Shown here: piece by piece, positions 1 through 6,625 of the stretch
Numbering within the stretch: the first letter of the stretch is position 1
Layout: each line of letters starts with the position of its first letter
Source of the DNA: Planctomycetaceae bacterium
GTDB lineage: Bacteria > Planctomycetota > Planctomycetia > Pirellulales > Pirellulaceae
Length of the DNA: 8,172 nt
Assembly: GCA_007695205.1 (NCBI GenBank)
Contig: REEF01000274.1
Span: 1 to 8,172, forward strand
Direction of reading: 5' to 3'
The notes under the pieces: generated by a model
The model's input: the letters and a program-made list of their open reading frames with translations, nothing else
What the model was told of the DNA's origin: nothing
Database searches by the model: none
Made by a program: the position numbers and the translations under genes

Positions 1-165
1 GGCCGAAAACGACTCCCGACCCCGTTGCGTCCCCCATGCAAGGCTACCTTCAATGACAAGAAACTCCTGGCCGGGTGCTTGATCCTAAGAATCTAGTTTG
101 CTCGAAATAGCGATTTCCTCGAATCTCAGGCGAAAATACCCCACGTATTTGGAGAAATGTTTTCC
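1..165. other. Upstream region of ispH, no gene seen
   Basis: These bases hold no reading frame that I can support. The stretch is somewhat richer in A and T from about 80 to 165 than the coding DNA that follows, which fits a promoter and leader for ispH, but I find no convincing -35/-10 pair. A tiny hairpin (GAAAT at 104-108 with ATTTC at 113-117) is probably chance. Confidence 0.5.
151..155 (+). promoter_or_regulatory. Ribosome binding site that decides the ispH start
   Basis: GGAGA lies only 1 base before the ATG at 157 but 10 bases before the ATG at 166. Ribosomes need several bases between this site and the start codon, so the second ATG is the likelier start. The family's usual N-terminus (M-x-[IV]-x-L-A-x-P-R-G-F-C) also begins at the second ATG. 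Confidence 0.6.
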
Positions 166-1125
166 ATGAAAGTAGTCCTGGCAGCCCCTCGAGGCTTTTG
201 TGCTGGCGTCAATATGGCAGTGGAAAGCTTGGATCTGACGCTACGAACGTTCGGTCCGCCGGTCTACGTGTATCACGAGATCGTTCACAACCGGTTTGTG
301 GTCGATTCGTTTCGAGCGAGGGGCGCTGTGTTCGTCGATGACTTGCAGCAGGTTCCCGAGGGCGCTCACCTGCTGTTTTCGGCCCACGGCATCTCGCCCG
401 AAATCCGCCAGCAAGCTCGACAGCGCCGCCTGCACGCGATCGATGCGACCTGCCCCCTGGTCACCAAAGTCCACCTGGAAGCCGTGCGATTCGCTCGCGA
501 GGGATACATCATTGCCCTGATCGGACACGATGGACACGATGAAGTGCTAGGAACGATGGGCGAGGCTCCAGAGTCCATGATCCTGATCCAAACGGTCGAT
601 GATGTGGACCGACTGGATCTTCCCCCAAATACTCGCCTTGCCTATCTGACGCAAACGACGTTGTCGGTCGACGATGCGAATCGTATCATCGACCGCCTGC
701 GGGCCAGGTTTCCCCAGTTGGTGGGGCCCGCAAAGGAGGATATCTGCTATGCGACTCAAAATCGCCAGCAGGCGGTTCGGGAGATCTGTCCCGAAGTCGA
801 TCTGGTGCTGGTGCTGGGCAGCCAGAACAGTTCGAACAGTCAGCGGTTGAGCGAGATTGCGCAGGAGAACGGCGTCGCAGCTCATCTGATCGACGGCGTC
901 GCCGATATCGACCCGACGTGGTTCTGCGGTGTGGATACGGTGCTGGTGACCGCCGGGGCCAGTGCCCCGGAATCGGTGGTCGAACAGTGCCTGGAGTATC
1001 TGCGTGAACGTTACGATGCCGAGATTTCGGTGCGTACGATCCGGACCGAACAGGTCCATTTTCCGTTGCCCAAAGCGCTTCGCGAGTATCAGATCTCTCT
1101 GGTCAGTTCTCCGGCAGGCGGTTAA
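166..1125 (+). CDS. ispH: 4-hydroxy-3-methylbut-2-enyl diphosphate reductase IspH (LytB)
   Basis: IspH catalyses the last step of the non-mevalonate (MEP) isoprenoid pathway, reducing HMBPP to IPP and DMAPP with a [4Fe-4S] cluster in the cytoplasm. With the ATG at 166 the protein has 319 residues, close to the 316 of E. coli. The three cluster cysteines are visible: C12 (PRGFCAGV), C96 (DATCPLVTK) and C194 (DICYATQNRQ). The catalytic glutamate E126 lies in GHDGHDEVLGTMG, and the substrate-binding stretches GSQNSSNSQRL and TAGASAPE are intact. An in-frame ATG at 157 would add three residues (MFS) but is too close to the ribosome binding site. The VWA gene follows in the same direction 44 bases later with no terminator seen, so co-transcription is possible, though nothing links the functions. 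The gene looks complete and ordinary. Confidence 0.97.
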   Translation: MKVVLAAPRGFCAGVNMAVESLDLTLRTFGPPVYVYHEIVHNRFVVDSFRARGAVFVDDLQQVPEGAHLLFSAHGISPEIRQQARQRRLHAIDATCPLVTKVHLEAVRFAREGYIIALIGHDGHDEVLGTMGEAPESMILIQTVDDVDRLDLPPNTRLAYLTQTTLSVDDANRIIDRLRARFPQLVGPAKEDICYATQNRQQAVREICPEVDLVLVLGSQNSSNSQRLSEIAQENGVAAHLIDGVADIDPTWFCGVDTVLVTAGASAPESVVEQCLEYLRERYDAEISVRTIRTEQVHFPLPKALREYQISLVSSPAGG

Positions 1126-1169
1126 GATCAAGGGAGAAGCGTGAAGGATGTCCGATTTCCGAGGCCCAT

Positions 1170-2192
1170 ATGCCACCCATCGAAAGCGAGCCGTTCGTTT
1201 TGCTGAATGCTGCGGAACCGCCACCGCGGCGACTGCCGGCTTGGCTGCTGTCGGGTGTCGTGCATGCGCTGCTGCTGTTCTTCTTGGCCATCGTCATCCA
1301 AGAAACAACGCCAGGATCGGTTCCCGAGCCGGAACGATCGGCTGGGATCGTCCTGACCCAAACGTCCCACCAGCAGATTCGTTTTTTTTCCGAAACCGAT
1401 CAGCAGTCGTCGTCGGAGCGTTCTGACCTGTCACCAACCGATTCGGTGCAAGACGCGGCGGCAACGGAAACGGCGTTACCGTCGGCGGACCAACTGCCTG
1501 TCGATTTTGGACAGATGCTTCCCGATCGCGACTCGATCAGCGGCATCGGAACCGCAACGGACTGGGCCGACATGTTGCCCAGCGCTGGGCAGTTGGCCGG
1601 CGGGCCGGCGCCCAGTCGTTCGATCGGCAAGGGCAACAGCACGTATCTGTTCGGCATCCAGGGCGAGGGCTCGTTGTTCGTCTACGTCTTCGACCGCTCG
1701 GACAGCATGAACGGCTACGAGGGACGACCGCTGGCAGCAGCCAAAGCCGAATTGATCAACAGCATCCATATGCTCAGCTCGACGCAACAATTTCAAGTCA
1801 TCTTCTATAATCACGATGTCACGATCTTCCATCCGAATCCGGGGCTTTCCCCGCGGCTGATGTTCGCCGACCAGGGCACCAAGGATCTGGCAGAACGGTT
1901 CATCCGCGGCTTGCCCGCGACCGGCGGCACGCAACATGTCCCGGCTTTGCGTCAGGCGCTGCTGCTGGCACCCGACGTGATCTTTTTTCTGACCGATGCC
2001 GATGATCCGCAACTGACCGCTCGACAGCTTGAGGATTTACGGCGGATCAACCGCGGCACCGTGATCCATGCGATCGAGTTCGGCGCGGGGCCTTTCATCG
2101 GCGGCGATAATTTTCTGATGCGTCTGGCCCGACAGAGCAACGGTCGGCACACGTACATCGACGTCACGCGATTGCCGGCGAGGCCCCATTGA
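1170..2192 (+). CDS. Membrane-anchored VWA-domain protein with a TonB-like N-terminal anchor
   Basis: The protein has 340 residues. Residues 19-45 form a short positively charged segment (PRRLPAW) followed by one hydrophobic helix (about 25-43), so the rest should face the periplasm. The helix contains S28-x-x-x-H32, and the segment resembles the start of E. coli TonB (PRRFPWPTLLSVCIH), where S16 and H20 lie in the helix that contacts ExbB/ExbD. Residues 46-155 are a low-complexity linker rich in S, Q, D, P and A. Residues about 165-335 are a von Willebrand factor A domain. Its metal site looks complete: DRSDS at 175-179 (DxSxS), T254 in GGT, and D276 in FFLTDAD. The start ATG has GAGG at 1161-1164, five bases upstream. 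It is the first gene of a five-gene cluster with a TPR-like protein, ExbB and two ExbDs, and it overlaps the next gene by one base. I infer that it is the force-transducing or ligand-binding partner of the ExbB/ExbD motor. The VWA assignment is firm; the TonB-like role is a proposal. Confidence 0.88.
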   Translation: MPPIESEPFVLLNAAEPPPRRLPAWLLSGVVHALLLFFLAIVIQETTPGSVPEPERSAGIVLTQTSHQQIRFFSETDQQSSSERSDLSPTDSVQDAAATETALPSADQLPVDFGQMLPDRDSISGIGTATDWADMLPSAGQLAGGPAPSRSIGKGNSTYLFGIQGEGSLFVYVFDRSDSMNGYEGRPLAAAKAELINSIHMLSSTQQFQVIFYNHDVTIFHPNPGLSPRLMFADQGTKDLAERFIRGLPATGGTQHVPALRQALLLAPDVIFFLTDADDPQLTARQLEDLRRINRGTVIHAIEFGAGPFIGGDNFLMRLARQSNGRHTYIDVTRLPARPH

Positions 2193-3217
2193 TGCAGCTC
2201 GTCTTTCCCTTGGTTTGGTGGGTTTCGACCGCCGCCTGGATTTTGATGACTTCGATGGCCGTCGCCGAGGATCAGGTGACGTATGCCACGGGTCCCGACG
2301 GTGGCGGTCGGACGACGGTCCGGGGCACGATCCTGGACCATACCGGGCAAAAGCTCACACTACGGTCGTCGATCGGCGCTCCGCAAGAAATCCCTGCGTC
2401 CCGAGTCTTGGAGGTATCGACCGAGTGGAGCCCGACCAAAGTGAATGCCGATCGATTGTTCGGCGATCAACAGTACGACCAGGCGTTACGGCTGTATGGC
2501 CAGGCGCTGGGCGACGAGTCGCGCGTTTGGGCGCAGCGTGAGATCCTGGCTCAGATGATCTGCTGTTTGAGACAATTGGAACGCATCGAGCAGGCGACCG
2601 ATTTCTTTTTGCGATTGGTGCAGAGTGATCCCGAGACGATTTGGTTCGGGCGGATTCCGCTGAGCTGGCAGACGGTGCAACCGCCACCGGCTTTGGAGAA
2701 ACGGGCCGAGCATTGGTTGCAGAACGCCGATTCACCGGCAGCTCGGCTGATCGGCGCCAGTTGGCTGCTGGGCACACGCCATCGAGCCGCGGCGATCGAG
2801 GCCTTGCAGCGATTGGCGTCGCAGGGCCCGGTTCGGATCGCGTCTTTGGCAACCGCGCAACTCTGGCGAACGCAAGCGGCGACGGTAGACGAGGCGGGAT
2901 TGGAACGTTGGGGCGATCTGCTGCAGAAGATGCCTCGCGAAGTGCGCCCCGGCGCCCTGTACGTCTACGCTCAAGCGCTGGCCGCTCGAGGACACAGCGA
3001 ACGAGCCGCTTTGGCCTGGCTGCGGATCGGACTGCTGTACGCCGATCATGACCGCAGCTTGGCCGCGCTGGGGCTGCTGAGCGCCGGCCGTGAATTGGAA
3101 CGGATGGGAGACCATCGGCAAGCTGCCTCGCTGTACCGCGAGATCCTCCGAGATTACGCGGGAACCACCACAGCAACCCTAGCGACCGCTCGTCTCGAAT
3201 CTCTCGATGGCGATTGA
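2192..3217 (+). CDS. Secreted TPR-like repeat protein of the ExbBD cluster
   Basis: The product has 341 residues and I do not recognise it as a named family. Residues 1-25 are a signal peptide (hydrophobic core, cleavage probably after AVA25), so it should be periplasmic. Residues about 38-76 look like a small beta-rich domain (TVRGTILDHTGQKLTLRS, then IPASRVLEV). The rest is almost wholly helical with TPR-like pairs, clearest at 83-107 (DRLFGDQQYDQALRLYGQAL) and 290-322 (GRELERMGDHRQAASLYREIL). The ATG at 2192 shares its A with the upstream TGA and has GAGG at 2180-2183, eight bases before; a TTG at 2189 is a weaker alternative. Its place beside ExbB/ExbD recalls CpoB, the periplasmic TPR protein of Tol-Pal, but that is analogy, not homology I can show. 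It probably mediates protein contacts in the complex. Confidence 0.85.
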   Translation: MQLVFPLVWWVSTAAWILMTSMAVAEDQVTYATGPDGGGRTTVRGTILDHTGQKLTLRSSIGAPQEIPASRVLEVSTEWSPTKVNADRLFGDQQYDQALRLYGQALGDESRVWAQREILAQMICCLRQLERIEQATDFFLRLVQSDPETIWFGRIPLSWQTVQPPPALEKRAEHWLQNADSPAARLIGASWLLGTRHRAAAIEALQRLASQGPVRIASLATAQLWRTQAATVDEAGLERWGDLLQKMPREVRPGALYVYAQALAARGHSERAALAWLRIGLLYADHDRSLAALGLLSAGRELERMGDHRQAASLYREILRDYAGTTTATLATARLESLDGD

Positions 3218-3222
3218 AGACC

Positions 3223-3230
3223 AAGGAGGA
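3223..3230 (+). promoter_or_regulatory. Strong Shine-Dalgarno deciding the GTG start of exbB
   Basis: AAGGAGGA lies six bases before the GTG at 3237. An in-frame ATG at 3207 exists, but it lies inside the previous gene and would add ten residues (MAIEDQGGII) ahead of the signal peptide. The strong site makes the GTG the likely start. Confidence 0.8.
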
Positions 3231-3236
3231 ATCATC

Positions 3237-4058
3237 GTGTCAAAATCACGTCTCGCATCGCGGTCACTTTGGATGATCGCAACGCTCACCGCCTGCTGGA
3301 CGCCCGCGGCTGCCTTCGCACAAGCGGATGTCGCTCCGGGCGGAATGGACACCGCCTCGGCGCCCGGTGCTTCGCAAGGCTTTTTCAGTATCGTGTTCTC
3401 CGGCGGTCTGGTCGGCGTTGCGATCATCATGTTGCTGCTGGCGCTTTCGTTGACCGCTGCGTATCTGGTCTTCGAGCACCTGATGACCATCCGGCGTAAC
3501 GAGTTGATGCCCGACGGGCTGAGCGAGCAGGTGCGCGAGCTGCTGACGGCGGGGCGATTGGGCGAAGCCGACCAGACCTGCCGCCAGCAGCCCAGCTTCC
3601 TGGCCTTTGTGCTGTTGAATGGATTATCCGAGGCCGAAGGTGGCTGGAGCGCCGTGGAAAAGGCGATGGAGGACGCGGCGGCGGAACAGTCCGCGCGGCT
3701 GTTCCGCAAGATCGAGTACCTGTCGGTCATCGGCAACCTGGCCCCGATGGTAGGCCTGTTGGGAACGGTGACCGGGATGATCATCGCCTTTCAGCAGGTG
3801 GCCAGCACGCAAGGGGCCGCCGGTGCCGCCGATCTGGCAGAAGGCATCTACCAGGCGTTGGTCACCACCGTCGGGGGTCTGATCGTCGCCATCCCGTCGC
3901 TGGGGGCCTTTGCCGTTTTTCGTAATCGGCTGGATCAACTGGTCGCCGAGGCCGCCTATCTGGCTCAACACGCCGTCGGCCCCCTGAAGCGCCGACGCGT
4001 CACCGCCGCTCGAGCCCCGGCCGCCGTACCCCCACCGCCTCGAACCGGGGGCGGCTGA
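3237..4058 (+). CDS. exbB: MotA/TolQ/ExbB-family proton channel protein
   Basis: ExbB-type proteins form the inner-membrane pentamer that, with ExbD, turns proton flow into mechanical work on periplasmic partners. From the GTG at 3237 the protein has 273 residues. Residues 1-29 look like a signal peptide (TPAAAFAQ), followed by a short periplasmic stretch and the first membrane helix (about 52-79). A cytoplasmic loop (80-160) follows, then helix 2 (about 161-187, with APMVGLLGTVTGMI at 169-182) and helix 3 (about 203-228, with ALVTTVGGLIVAIPS at 207-221). These are the family's signature stretches. By eye, the position of E176 of E. coli ExbB is Q206 or nearby here. The tail is basic and proline-rich. 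The stop overlaps the next start (TGATG at 4056-4060). ExbB, TolQ and MotA cannot be told apart by sequence alone; two following ExbDs favour ExbB/TolQ. Confidence 0.93.
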   Translation: MSKSRLASRSLWMIATLTACWTPAAAFAQADVAPGGMDTASAPGASQGFFSIVFSGGLVGVAIIMLLLALSLTAAYLVFEHLMTIRRNELMPDGLSEQVRELLTAGRLGEADQTCRQQPSFLAFVLLNGLSEAEGGWSAVEKAMEDAAAEQSARLFRKIEYLSVIGNLAPMVGLLGTVTGMIIAFQQVASTQGAAGAADLAEGIYQALVTTVGGLIVAIPSLGAFAVFRNRLDQLVAEAAYLAQHAVGPLKRRRVTAARAPAAVPPPPRTGGG

Positions 4059-4486
4059 TGCGAGTTCCCGAGCATGCGCGCAGCAGCCAGGCGAACGTGC
4101 AGATGACGCCGATGATCGACGTCGTCTTCCTGTTGGTCATCTTCTTCCTGGTCTCCAGCCACCTGGCGCGACAGGAAGTCCAGATGCCCCTGCCGCTGCC
4201 TACCGCGTCCAGCGGCGAACGGCCCAGCGAGACATCGACGCGGCGAGTGACCATCAACGTGCTGGGCGACGGTCGGCTGTTGTTGGCTGGCAAGCCCGTC
4301 GAAGCCAGCCAATTGCGCGAGCGTCTGGTGGCAGCACGCGACGAAAGCGGGCCGGAGATCGAGGTCCGGATCCGCAGCGATCGTGCGGTCGCGTACCAGC
4401 ATGTCGAGCCGATTCTGCTGGCGTGTGCCCGGGCGGGCATCTGGAATGTGGCGTTCGCCGTCTACCGACCGGAGGATGTCCGCTGA
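4058..4486 (+). CDS. exbD: ExbD/TolR-family protein, first copy
   Basis: This 142-residue protein has the standard ExbD layout: a short cytoplasmic N-terminus, one membrane helix (about 18-36), and a periplasmic domain of about 100 residues. The signature MTPMIDVVFLL starts at residue 16 and contains D21, the match of the proton-carrying aspartate D25 of E. coli ExbD. The periplasmic part (about 62-138) shows the usual pattern, with TINVLGDGRLLLAGKPV followed by EVRIRSDRAVAYQHVEPILLACARAGI. Start and stop both lie in TGATG overlaps, so translation is probably coupled to exbB and to the second exbD. A one-base overlap with the upstream gene leaves little doubt about the start. Confidence 0.93.
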   Translation: MRVPEHARSSQANVQMTPMIDVVFLLVIFFLVSSHLARQEVQMPLPLPTASSGERPSETSTRRVTINVLGDGRLLLAGKPVEASQLRERLVAARDESGPEIEVRIRSDRAVAYQHVEPILLACARAGIWNVAFAVYRPEDVR

Positions 4487-4950
4487 TGCGTCGCACCTCC
4501 AACTATCGGCAACAACGGCGCGATCTGGACGTCAAAATGACGCCCATGATCGATGTGGTGTTCCTGCTGCTGGTCTTCTTCCTGTGGACGGCCAGTTTTC
4601 AGATCAGCGAGCAGGTGTTGCCCAGCGATATCTCGGCCAGCACGACCGAGGCGTCAGGAACCAGCGACACGCCGCCGCCCGAAGAGGACTTCGACGAGGT
4701 CGTCCTGAGGGTGCTCTGGATGGACGGCCGTCCGCAATGGGAAGTCAATGAGGTGCCGGTCGATTCGTTGGACCAGGTGCGACAGACCTTGAAATCGCTG
4801 GCAGCGATCAAGTCGGACGCGCCGGTCATCGTCTATCCCGATCCCGAAGTGCCCTTGGGCCACGTGATCGATCTGTACGACCTGACTCGCTTGGAAGGCT
4901 TCCAGCAGGTCCAGTTCACCGCCTCGGAGCCTGTCCTGGAGGCTTCCTAG
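4486..4950 (+). CDS. exbD: ExbD/TolR-family protein, second copy
   Basis: This second ExbD has 154 residues. Its membrane helix (about 20-38) carries MTPMIDVVFLLLVFFLW with the key aspartate at D23. It differs clearly from the first copy: a longer acidic, Ser/Thr/Pro-rich linker (about 49-70, with TPPPEEDFDE), a W-rich start to the periplasmic domain (LWMDGRPQWEVNEVPV), and VIVYPDPEVPLGHVIDLYDL in place of the first copy's version. The two are therefore probably not interchangeable and may form a heterodimer within one ExbB ring. The ATG at 4486 overlaps the preceding TGA, with GGAGG at 4471-4475. An in-frame GTG at 4423 would add 21 residues read inside the previous gene and is unlikely. The stop TAG shares CTAG with the opposite gene. 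Confidence 0.93.
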   Translation: MRRTSNYRQQRRDLDVKMTPMIDVVFLLLVFFLWTASFQISEQVLPSDISASTTEASGTSDTPPPEEDFDEVVLRVLWMDGRPQWEVNEVPVDSLDQVRQTLKSLAAIKSDAPVIVYPDPEVPLGHVIDLYDLTRLEGFQQVQFTASEPVLEAS

Positions 4951-6284
4951 GCTTTGTAGATCTTGCCGGGGGAAGCCGGCAGGTCCTTGGTCGCATTGCG
5001 AGTGTCCACCACCAAGGGAGCATGGCGGACGATGAACGACCAGTCGTAGGTCGAATGGTCCGTGGCGATCAGCACGCAGTCTTGGTCGGCCAGGAATTGG
5101 GCCGTTAGTTCCTGACTGGATAATTCCGCCACCTGGTAATGCCGCATCGATGGTAACACGGGGATGTGGGGATCGTTGTAGCTGAGGATCGCACCACGTT
5201 CGGCCAGCAGTTCCATCAACTTGAACGAGGGGCTTTCCCGAGGATCGTCGATGTCCTTCTTATAGGCGACTCCCAAAACCGCAACGCGGCTGCCGCGAAC
5301 CGGTTTGCCCGCATCGTTCAACGCAGTGACCAGCCGATCGATCACGTAGTGCGGCATGCTGTGGTTGATCTCGCCGGCCAATTCGATGAAACGCGTCGAC
5401 AGCTCGTGGCGGCGAGCCAACCAGCTAAGATAGAAGGGGTCGATGGGGATGCAATGACCGCCCAGGCCTGGACCCGGGTAAAAGGCCTGGAAGCCGAACG
5501 GCTTCGTCTTCGCCGCTTCGATCACCTCCCACACATCGATTCCCAGACGGTCGAAGAGGACCTTCAGCTCGTTGACCATCGCGATATTGACCGCTCGGTA
5601 GGTGTTCTCCAGGATCTTGCAAGCCTCGGCTACTTCGCAACTGGAAACGGGAACCGTCTGCACGACGGCCGCCGCATACAAGGTGTTGGCCAGGTCCAGA
5701 CTGGTCGGATCCAGGCCACCCACGACCTTGGGAATCCGGCTGGCTGAAAAATCCGGATTGCCCGGATCCTCCCGTTCAGGACTGTATGCCAGGAAGAAAT
5801 CAACGCCAGCTTGCAGGCCCGATTCATTCAGGATCGGCAAGATCACATCTCGGGTCGTGCCCGGGTACGTCGTGCTCTCCAACACCACCAACTGGGCGGG
5901 TCGCAGATGAGCGGCGATCTGGCGAGCGGTCGCTTCCACATAGGTCAGATCCGGGTCGCGGCTGTCGTTCAGCGGTGTTGGGACACAGATCAGCAGCACA
6001 TCCGCCTCGGCCAATCGGGTCATATCGGCGGTTGCCGTGAAACGTCGTTCGGCCAGCCACTCGGCGATCCAGGCGGACGGAACGTGCTTGATGTAACTTT
6101 CCCCCGCCATCAACCGCTTAGGCTTTTCAGGATCGACGTCGTAGCCGATGGTTGAGAATCCCGCTTGGATGAATGCCTGCAAAAGAGGAAGGCCAACATA
6201 GCCCAGCCCGATGACCCCGATCTTCGCGGACCGATCTTGAAAACGGGATTTCAACCATTCACCCGGCGCACCTACTTTGTCCAT
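4947..6284 (-). CDS. UDP-N-acetyl-sugar 6-dehydrogenase, WbpA-like
   Basis: This NAD-dependent enzyme oxidises C6 of a UDP-hexosamine (probably UDP-GlcNAc) to the uronic acid, an early step in making surface polysaccharide sugars. Read from the ATG at 6284 it has 445 residues, a usual length for the UDP-glucose/GDP-mannose dehydrogenase family. A Rossmann motif (IGVIGLGYVGLP) sits at about 22-33, CVPTPLN at 100-106, ESTTYPGTT at 136-144 and SPERE at 168-172. The catalytic cysteine is C278 in GPGLGGHCIPIDPFYLSW, a form I associate with UDP-GlcNAc (WbpA) rather than UDP-Glc dehydrogenases. ILENTYRAVNIAMVNE and the C-terminal domain motif LGVAYKKDIDDPRESP are intact. AAGGTGGT lies just upstream of this ATG; an in-frame ATG at 6323 would add 13 residues but lacks such a site. 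No other sugar-biosynthesis gene is nearby, so the substrate stays uncertain. Confidence 0.93.
   Translation of the reverse strand: MDKVGAPGEWLKSRFQDRSAKIGVIGLGYVGLPLLQAFIQAGFSTIGYDVDPEKPKRLMAGESYIKHVPSAWIAEWLAERRFTATADMTRLAEADVLLICVPTPLNDSRDPDLTYVEATARQIAAHLRPAQLVVLESTTYPGTTRDVILPILNESGLQAGVDFFLAYSPEREDPGNPDFSASRIPKVVGGLDPTSLDLANTLYAAAVVQTVPVSSCEVAEACKILENTYRAVNIAMVNELKVLFDRLGIDVWEVIEAAKTKPFGFQAFYPGPGLGGHCIPIDPFYLSWLARRHELSTRFIELAGEINHSMPHYVIDRLVTALNDAGKPVRGSRVAVLGVAYKKDIDDPRESPSFKLMELLAERGAILSYNDPHIPVLPSMRHYQVAELSSQELTAQFLADQDCVLIATDHSTYDWSFIVRHAPLVVDTRNATKDLPASPGKIYKA
4964..4981 (+). terminator. Possible hairpin just after the exbD stop
   Basis: TGCCGG (4964-4969) pairs perfectly with CCGGCA (4976-4981) across a six-base loop, starting 14 bases past the second exbD stop. 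No T-run follows, and the hairpin lies inside the coding end of the opposite gene, so it may be chance or only a transcript-end stabiliser. Confidence 0.25.
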
Positions 6285-6291
6285 CAGCTCA

Positions 6292-6299
6292 CCACCTTT
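6292..6299 (-). promoter_or_regulatory. Ribosome binding site for the dehydrogenase gene
   Basis: On the minus strand AAGGTGGT lies seven bases before the ATG at 6284 and differs by one base from AAGGAGGT. It supports the ATG at 6284 over the upstream one at 6323. Confidence 0.55.
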
Positions 6300-6335
6300 T
6301 GCATGTTTCACGGAAAAACCCATTCAGACCGTCGC

Positions 6336-6370
6336 CAACACGCAAGATAAGGGCAGCCAACCGCGTGTTG
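6336..6370. repeat. Inverted repeat in the dehydrogenase leader
   Basis: CAACACGC (6336-6343) and GCGTGTTG (6363-6370) are perfect eight-base inverted arms around a 19-base spacer. They lie between the weak promoter candidate and the start codon, so they could form an RNA hairpin or an operator. The arms are short enough that chance cannot be excluded. Confidence 0.35.
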
Positions 6371-6424
6371 CTTCTTACGATGATGACAATAGACGATTTC
6401 CAGGTGTTTTTGCAAGCCAGGATA

Positions 6425-6459
6425 ACCACTTTTGCGGAGACTTATTCTCAAAAGGTGGT
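6425..6459. repeat. Imperfect inverted repeat with a third copy at the dehydrogenase start
   Basis: ACCACTTTTG (6425-6434) and CAAAAGGTGGT (6449-6459) are inverted arms with one extra base in the right arm and a 14-base loop. The right arm is the exact reverse complement of ACCACCTTTTG at 6291-6301, the segment holding the dehydrogenase ribosome binding site. Three related 10-11-mers in 170 bases is more than I would expect, but the function is unknown. Confidence 0.4.
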
Positions 6460-6625
6460 CCCAGACAACACGGTTTGCCCGGAGGGATCGCAGCACATTC
6501 GCGCTGGCATCGCTACGGGATGCGACCGCGGTTGTCGGACTGGTGTGGCTGCCGGACGCTGGACGGGAGTCTTGTTCTGAAATGCCCACGTTGTTTTTGA
6601 GGCGTTCTCTAGCGTGGACCGGTGT

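Larger units (their letters stand above)
6285..6625. other. Non-coding stretch upstream of the dehydrogenase gene
   Basis: About 340 bases with no reading frame I can support; the frames present give unfamiliar, low-quality products. The part from 6300 to 6460 is richer in A and T and should hold the leader and promoter of the leftward dehydrogenase gene. A weak leftward promoter candidate is TTGCAA with TATTGT 18 bases further on (between about 6415 and 6385), each matching the consensus at four of six bases. The stretch also holds two inverted repeats listed separately. Confidence 0.5.

Noticed and set aside
98..165. Sigma-70-like promoter for ispH
   Set aside because: TTGATC (79-84) and TTGCTC (98-103) were tried as -35 boxes, but no decent -10 box stands at the right distance.
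547..1224. Long minus-strand frame of 225 codons opposite ispH
   Set aside because: It lies wholly over the well-supported ispH; the product is unfamiliar and the openness follows from GC-rich codon use on the other strand.
2355..3224. Minus-strand frame of 289 codons opposite the TPR gene
   Set aside because: The product is Arg/Pro/Ser-rich and low in complexity, as expected for a shadow frame; the plus-strand gene has a signal peptide, ribosome binding site and operon overlaps.
3207..3236. ATG at 3207 as the exbB start
   Set aside because: It lies in the previous gene, lacks a suitable ribosome binding site, and would put ten extra residues before a clean signal peptide that starts at the GTG at 3237.
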